From positions 1 to 45,496 of the forward strand of contig CACZCT010000009.1 of NCBI GenBank assembly GCA_902779745.1: DNA of 45,496 nt. Reading direction: 5' to 3'. Source of the DNA: an uncultured Prevotellaceae bacterium. Lineage in GTDB: Bacteria; Bacteroidota; Bacteroidia; Bacteroidales; Bacteroidaceae. Below are positions 42,935-45,496 of the stretch, one piece after another. How positions within the stretch are numbered: the stretch's first letter is position 1; each line of letters opens with the position of its first letter. The notes beneath the pieces are model-generated. The model was not told the origin of the DNA, searched no databases, and worked only from the letters and a program-made list of their open reading frames with translations. Position numbers and translations under genes: made by a program.

Positions 42935-44521
42935 TCAAACTTTATAGGTTCCGGCTATATCGGACATCACTTCCTCAATTTTTTGAGTTGTGGCATCATC
43001 AATCTTACCTGCGCCAAGGGTCTCAATGACCTCTGGAGCCGATGAGCGCAACTTGTCAAGGAATGCTGTCTGACACTCACGAACTTTGTCGATGGGTACC
43101 TCACGCATTAATCCATGTACACCACAATACAGGATGGCGACCTGCTCGCCGACGGGCATCGGGCTATACTGTGGCTGAATCAGTAACTGGTTGTTCTTAC
43201 GACCACGGTCAAGGGTCATTGCCGTCACGGCATCCATATCACTGGAGAACTTGGAGAATGCCTCCAGCTCACGATACTGTGCCTGGTCAATCTTCAAGGT
43301 ACCAGCCACCTTCTTCATAGACTTGATCTGTGCCGAACCACCCACACGGGATACGGAAATACCGACGTTGATGGCAGGACGGAAGCCCTGGTTGAAGAGG
43401 TCGCTCTCCAAGAATATCTGACCATCGGTGATAGAGATCACATTGGTCGGGATATAAGCGGAAACGTCACCAGCCTGAGTCTCAATGATAGGTAAGGCGG
43501 TCAGAGAACCACCACCCTTCACATGTCCCTTCATACATTCCGGCAGGTCGTTCATCTGCTCAGCAACCTCCTGCTGCTCGTTCATCTTAGCGGCACGCTC
43601 CAACAGACGAGAGTGCAGATAGAACACATCACCAGGATATGCCTCACGTCCAGAGGGACGACGCAGGATCAGTGACACCTCACGATAGGCGACAGCCTGT
43701 TTGGAGAGGTCATCATATACGACCAGCGCAGGCAGTCCACGGTCACGGAAATACTCACCGATGGCAGCACCGGCAAATGGTGCGTAATACTGCATGGCGG
43801 CAGGATCAGCCGCGGTAGCAGCCACCACAATGGTATATGGCATCGCGCCATGCTCTTTCAGTGTCTGTACAAGAGTGGCAACGGTAGATGCTTTCTGACC
43901 GATAGCCACATAGATACAATAGACAGGTTTTCCTGCCTCATAGAAACTCTTCTGGTTGATAATGGTATCCACGGCAATAGCGGTCTTACCCGTCTGACGG
44001 TCACCGATGATCAACTCACGCTGTCCACGACCAATAGGAATCATGGAGTCGATGGCCTTAAGACCAGTCTGCAACGGCTCCTTTACAGGCTGACGGTAAA
44101 TCACACCGGGAGCCTTACGGTCGAGGGGCATCTCGAAAGCGCCGGTAAGGTCGATATCACCCATGCCATCAACAGCCTGTCCCAATGGATTGATAACACG
44201 TCCGAGCATGTTGTCATTAACACGGATAGAGGCGATACGCTTCGTACGTTTCACCACTTGTCCCTCCTTGATACCTGCCGTTGGACCAAGGAGCACACAA
44301 CCGACGTTATCTTCCTCCAGGTTCATCACGATAGCCATCGTGCCGTTCTCGAACTCCAGCAACTCATTGGCTTCAGCGTTACGAAGACCATAGATACGAG
44401 CCACGCCGTCGCTCACGGTGAGCACAGTGCCTACCTCGTCAAACTTCTCCTCACTGGAAATGCCATTCAGTTGGTCGAGCAATACCTGAGAAACTTCGCT
44501 TGGTTTAATTTTATCTGACAT
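42935..44521 (-). CDS. atpA: ATP synthase F1 alpha subunit
   Basis: A 528-residue non-catalytic nucleotide-binding subunit of the F1 head. The Walker [12 protein letters not shown], the P-loop surroundings ([13 protein letters not shown]), [20 protein letters not shown] and the alpha signature [17 protein letters not shown] are intact. N-terminal [15 protein letters not shown] is the usual delta-contact helix. It is preceded by atpH with an 81-bp spacer that holds 8-bp repeats and is followed closely by atpG. Confidence 0.98.
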   Translation of the reverse strand: MSDKIKPSEVSQVLLDQLNGISSEEKFDEVGTVLTVSDGVARIYGLRNAEANELLEFENGTMAIVMNLEEDNVGCVLLGPTAGIKEGQVVKRTKRIASIRVNDNMLGRVINPLGQAVDGMGDIDLTGAFEMPLDRKAPGVIYRQPVKEPLQTGLKAIDSMIPIGRGQRELIIGDRQTGKTAIAVDTIINQKSFYEAGKPVYCIYVAIGQKASTVATLVQTLKEHGAMPYTIVVAATAADPAAMQYYAPFAGAAIGEYFRDRGLPALVVYDDLSKQAVAYREVSLILRRPSGREAYPGDVFYLHSRLLERAAKMNEQQEVAEQMNDLPECMKGHVKGGGSLTALPIIETQAGDVSAYIPTNVISITDGQIFLESDLFNQGFRPAINVGISVSRVGGSAQIKSMKKVAGTLKIDQAQYRELEAFSKFSSDMDAVTAMTLDRGRKNNQLLIQPQYSPMPVGEQVAILYCGVHGLMREVPIDKVRECQTAFLDKLRSSAPEVIETLGAGKIDDATTQKIEEVMSDIAGTYKV

Positions 44522-44547
44522 TTATTCTAAATTTAAAAATTAAATAA

Positions 44548-44614
44548 TGTAACAATGAAACAATTGGCTGGCATAGCTATTTTTTTACATTTTTACATTT
44601 TCTCATTTTCTCAA
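44548..44614. repeat. 8-bp tandem-like repeats in the atpH-atpA spacer
   Basis: Two short blocks of octamers on the plus strand: TGTAACAA and TGAAACAA (44548-44563), then TTTTACAT twice, TTTCTCAT and TTTCTCAA (44583-44614). The second block covers the last codons and the stop of atpH. The intervening bases are unique. Confidence 0.7.
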
Positions 44615-45139
44615 CTGGTTGAGAATGTTGTTGAGTCTGGTCTTGACACTGGCATCCATACGATAAGTGTCATATTCAAGGATGAAACCACCGATAATAT
44701 CAGGATTCACCTCAGTCTCAAACTCCACAGTTCCATTAGTCTTACTCTCCACCATCTGGCGCATCTTCTGCTCAGTCTGAGCAGACACACGCGCCGCTGT
44801 GGTGAGTTTTCCACGGATGACGTTCTTCTGCTTGCGATAAAGTGTGATGTAGGAATTCGCCATGAATTGTATCACGTTCTCGCGGTCTTCCTTCAGTACA
44901 AGTTGTATGAAACTCTTAGTCAGCGCGCTGGGCTTCTCACCAGCAGCAGTCTGCAACAGAGTCTGTTTCTTGTCCTTCGAAAGCATAGGATTGTCTATCG
45001 TCTGGCGCAACTGAGGCACCTCCAGATAACTCTTGGCAACAGTCATCATCTCCTGATAGACCATATCCTCCAGTTTCTGGTCGGTAGCACTTTTCAGCAG
45101 TGCCCTTGCATATCTGACCGATATAACTCCGATATCCAT
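44603..45139 (-). CDS. atpH: ATP synthase F1 delta subunit
   Basis: A 178-residue delta (OSCP-like) subunit linking F1 to the peripheral stalk. ISVRYARALLKSATDQ at the N-terminus and VNPDIIGGFILEYDTYRMDASV near the C-terminus match the conserved delta signature (P.liGG...., D.SvR). It follows atpF with a 15-bp gap. The 3' end, including the stop, is made of an 8-bp repeat, so the final residues (QLRK) may differ between strains. Confidence 0.95.
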   Translation of the reverse strand: MDIGVISVRYARALLKSATDQKLEDMVYQEMMTVAKSYLEVPQLRQTIDNPMLSKDKKQTLLQTAAGEKPSALTKSFIQLVLKEDRENVIQFMANSYITLYRKQKNVIRGKLTTAARVSAQTEQKMRQMVESKTNGTVEFETEVNPDIIGGFILEYDTYRMDASVKTRLNNILNQLRK

Positions 45140-45154
45140 AAGCAGACCCCTTGG

Positions 45155-45496
45155 TTAATTAGCAGAAACGTCATCCAGCATACGGTCGATCAAATCCATC
45201 TGCGCCTTGTCGCTCTGAAGGTTCTGACGAAGGACCTTCTCGGCAATCTCGACGCTGAGCGTAGCTACTTGCTTACGGATATCAGCAATGGCAGCTTTCT
45301 TCTCCTGCTCAATGGCGGCTTTCGCGTCGTCCAACAAGCGGGCTCCCTCTGCCCTTGCCTTCTCCTGTGCTTTCTCTACGATGGCATCACGAGTCTCGGC
45401 AGCTTCCTTGAGGATTTGTGCCTGTTTCTCACGAGCCTCTTGTAAGATGGATTCACCTTCTTTCTGTATATTGGCAAGTTTCTCGTTTGCCTCATG
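45155..45496 (-). CDS. atpF: ATP synthase F0 b subunit, C-terminal part (partial)
   Basis: The frame is open to the window edge, so only the last 113 residues are present. They are a long charged helix without Pro, rich in Ala, Glu, Lys and Gln (EKLANIQKEGESILQEAREK, AQEKARAEGARLLDDAKAA), the dimeric peripheral stalk of subunit b. The membrane anchor lies outside. The end DLIDRMLDDVSAN is close to the family end. Its place before atpH, atpA and atpG supports the call. Confidence 0.93.
   Translation of the reverse strand, partial: HEANEKLANIQKEGESILQEAREKQAQILKEAAETRDAIVEKAQEKARAEGARLLDDAKAAIEQEKKAAIADIRKQVATLSVEIAEKVLRQNLQSDKAQMDLIDRMLDDVSAN

Noticed and set aside
44555..45445. 296-codon open frame on the plus strand opposite atpH and atpF
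   Set aside because: It lies antisense to well-supported ATP synthase genes and its translation (His/Leu/Ser-rich) resembles no protein; a shadow of codon bias on the other strand.

Overview
The window is a chromosomal segment of a Bacteroidales bacterium, most probably Prevotella or a close relative. The evidence is the repeated use of the Bacteroidetes promoter (TTTG, about 19-20 bp, TAnnTTTG), the short primary sigma factor without a long region 1.1, a FeoA-FeoB fusion, a DUF5686 outer-membrane-type protein, ribosomal protein S16 with a long Ala/Glu/Lys tail, an AtpG with an internal insertion, and short imperfect 7-bp tandem repeats inside genes. No phage, transposase, integrase, CRISPR array or rRNA operon was seen. 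It reads as ordinary chromosome with a few scars.

Layout. 1-1421: the 3' end of panB and an MFS transporter. 1418-9468 (minus): a DUF5686 protein followed by the AddA and AddB recombination helicase-nucleases. 9510-12518 (minus): primary sigma factor, a TRIC/UPF0126 membrane protein and rarA. 12641-15882 (plus): an unrecognised acidic protein, a membrane pyrophosphatase, a terminator and tRNA-Lys(CTT). 15942-20571 (minus): a Sel1/LamG secreted protein, a frameshifted small membrane protein, an unknown protein and the FeoAB ferrous iron transporter. 20659-26808: UDP-GlcNAc 2-epimerase (minus), then a plus-strand run of ruvC, a ModF-like ABC ATPase, a small secreted protein, a 23S rRNA uracil methyltransferase and a porin. 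26810-33064: a loose surface-glycan group (flippase and four glycosyltransferases on both strands) with rpsP in the middle. 33033-36477: a phytase-esterase-like secreted protein, DUF2461, an AlkZ-like winged-helix protein and an SMP-30 protein. 36521-41876 (minus): alpha-amylase, STAS protein, glycogen debranching enzyme, RsbW-like ATPase and a CE1-type esterase. 41960-45496 (minus): the distal ATP synthase operon (atpF partial, atpH, atpA, atpG).

The most interesting region is 36.5-41.9 kb. A STAS antagonist and an RsbW-like kinase, the two core parts of a partner-switching system, are interleaved with alpha-glucan enzymes. The spacer between the amylase and the STAS gene still carries a 23-codon piece that reads like the extreme C-terminus of a SpoIIE/RsbU-type PP2C phosphatase, and the amylase itself appears to lack its C-terminal domain. 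The simplest reading is one deletion that removed the amylase tail and most of a phosphatase gene, leaving the signalling module without its local phosphatase.

A second theme is 7-bp tandem repeats. Three unrelated proteins (AddB, WecB, a glycosyltransferase) carry in-frame insertions of related heptamers in the same coding orientation and reading phase, giving similar peptides (LNSQFSI-like). A fourth, different heptamer array forms the hydrophobic core of a signal peptide. A third theme is very short or absent 5' leaders: several genes have the TAnnTTTG box only 7-9 nt before the start codon.
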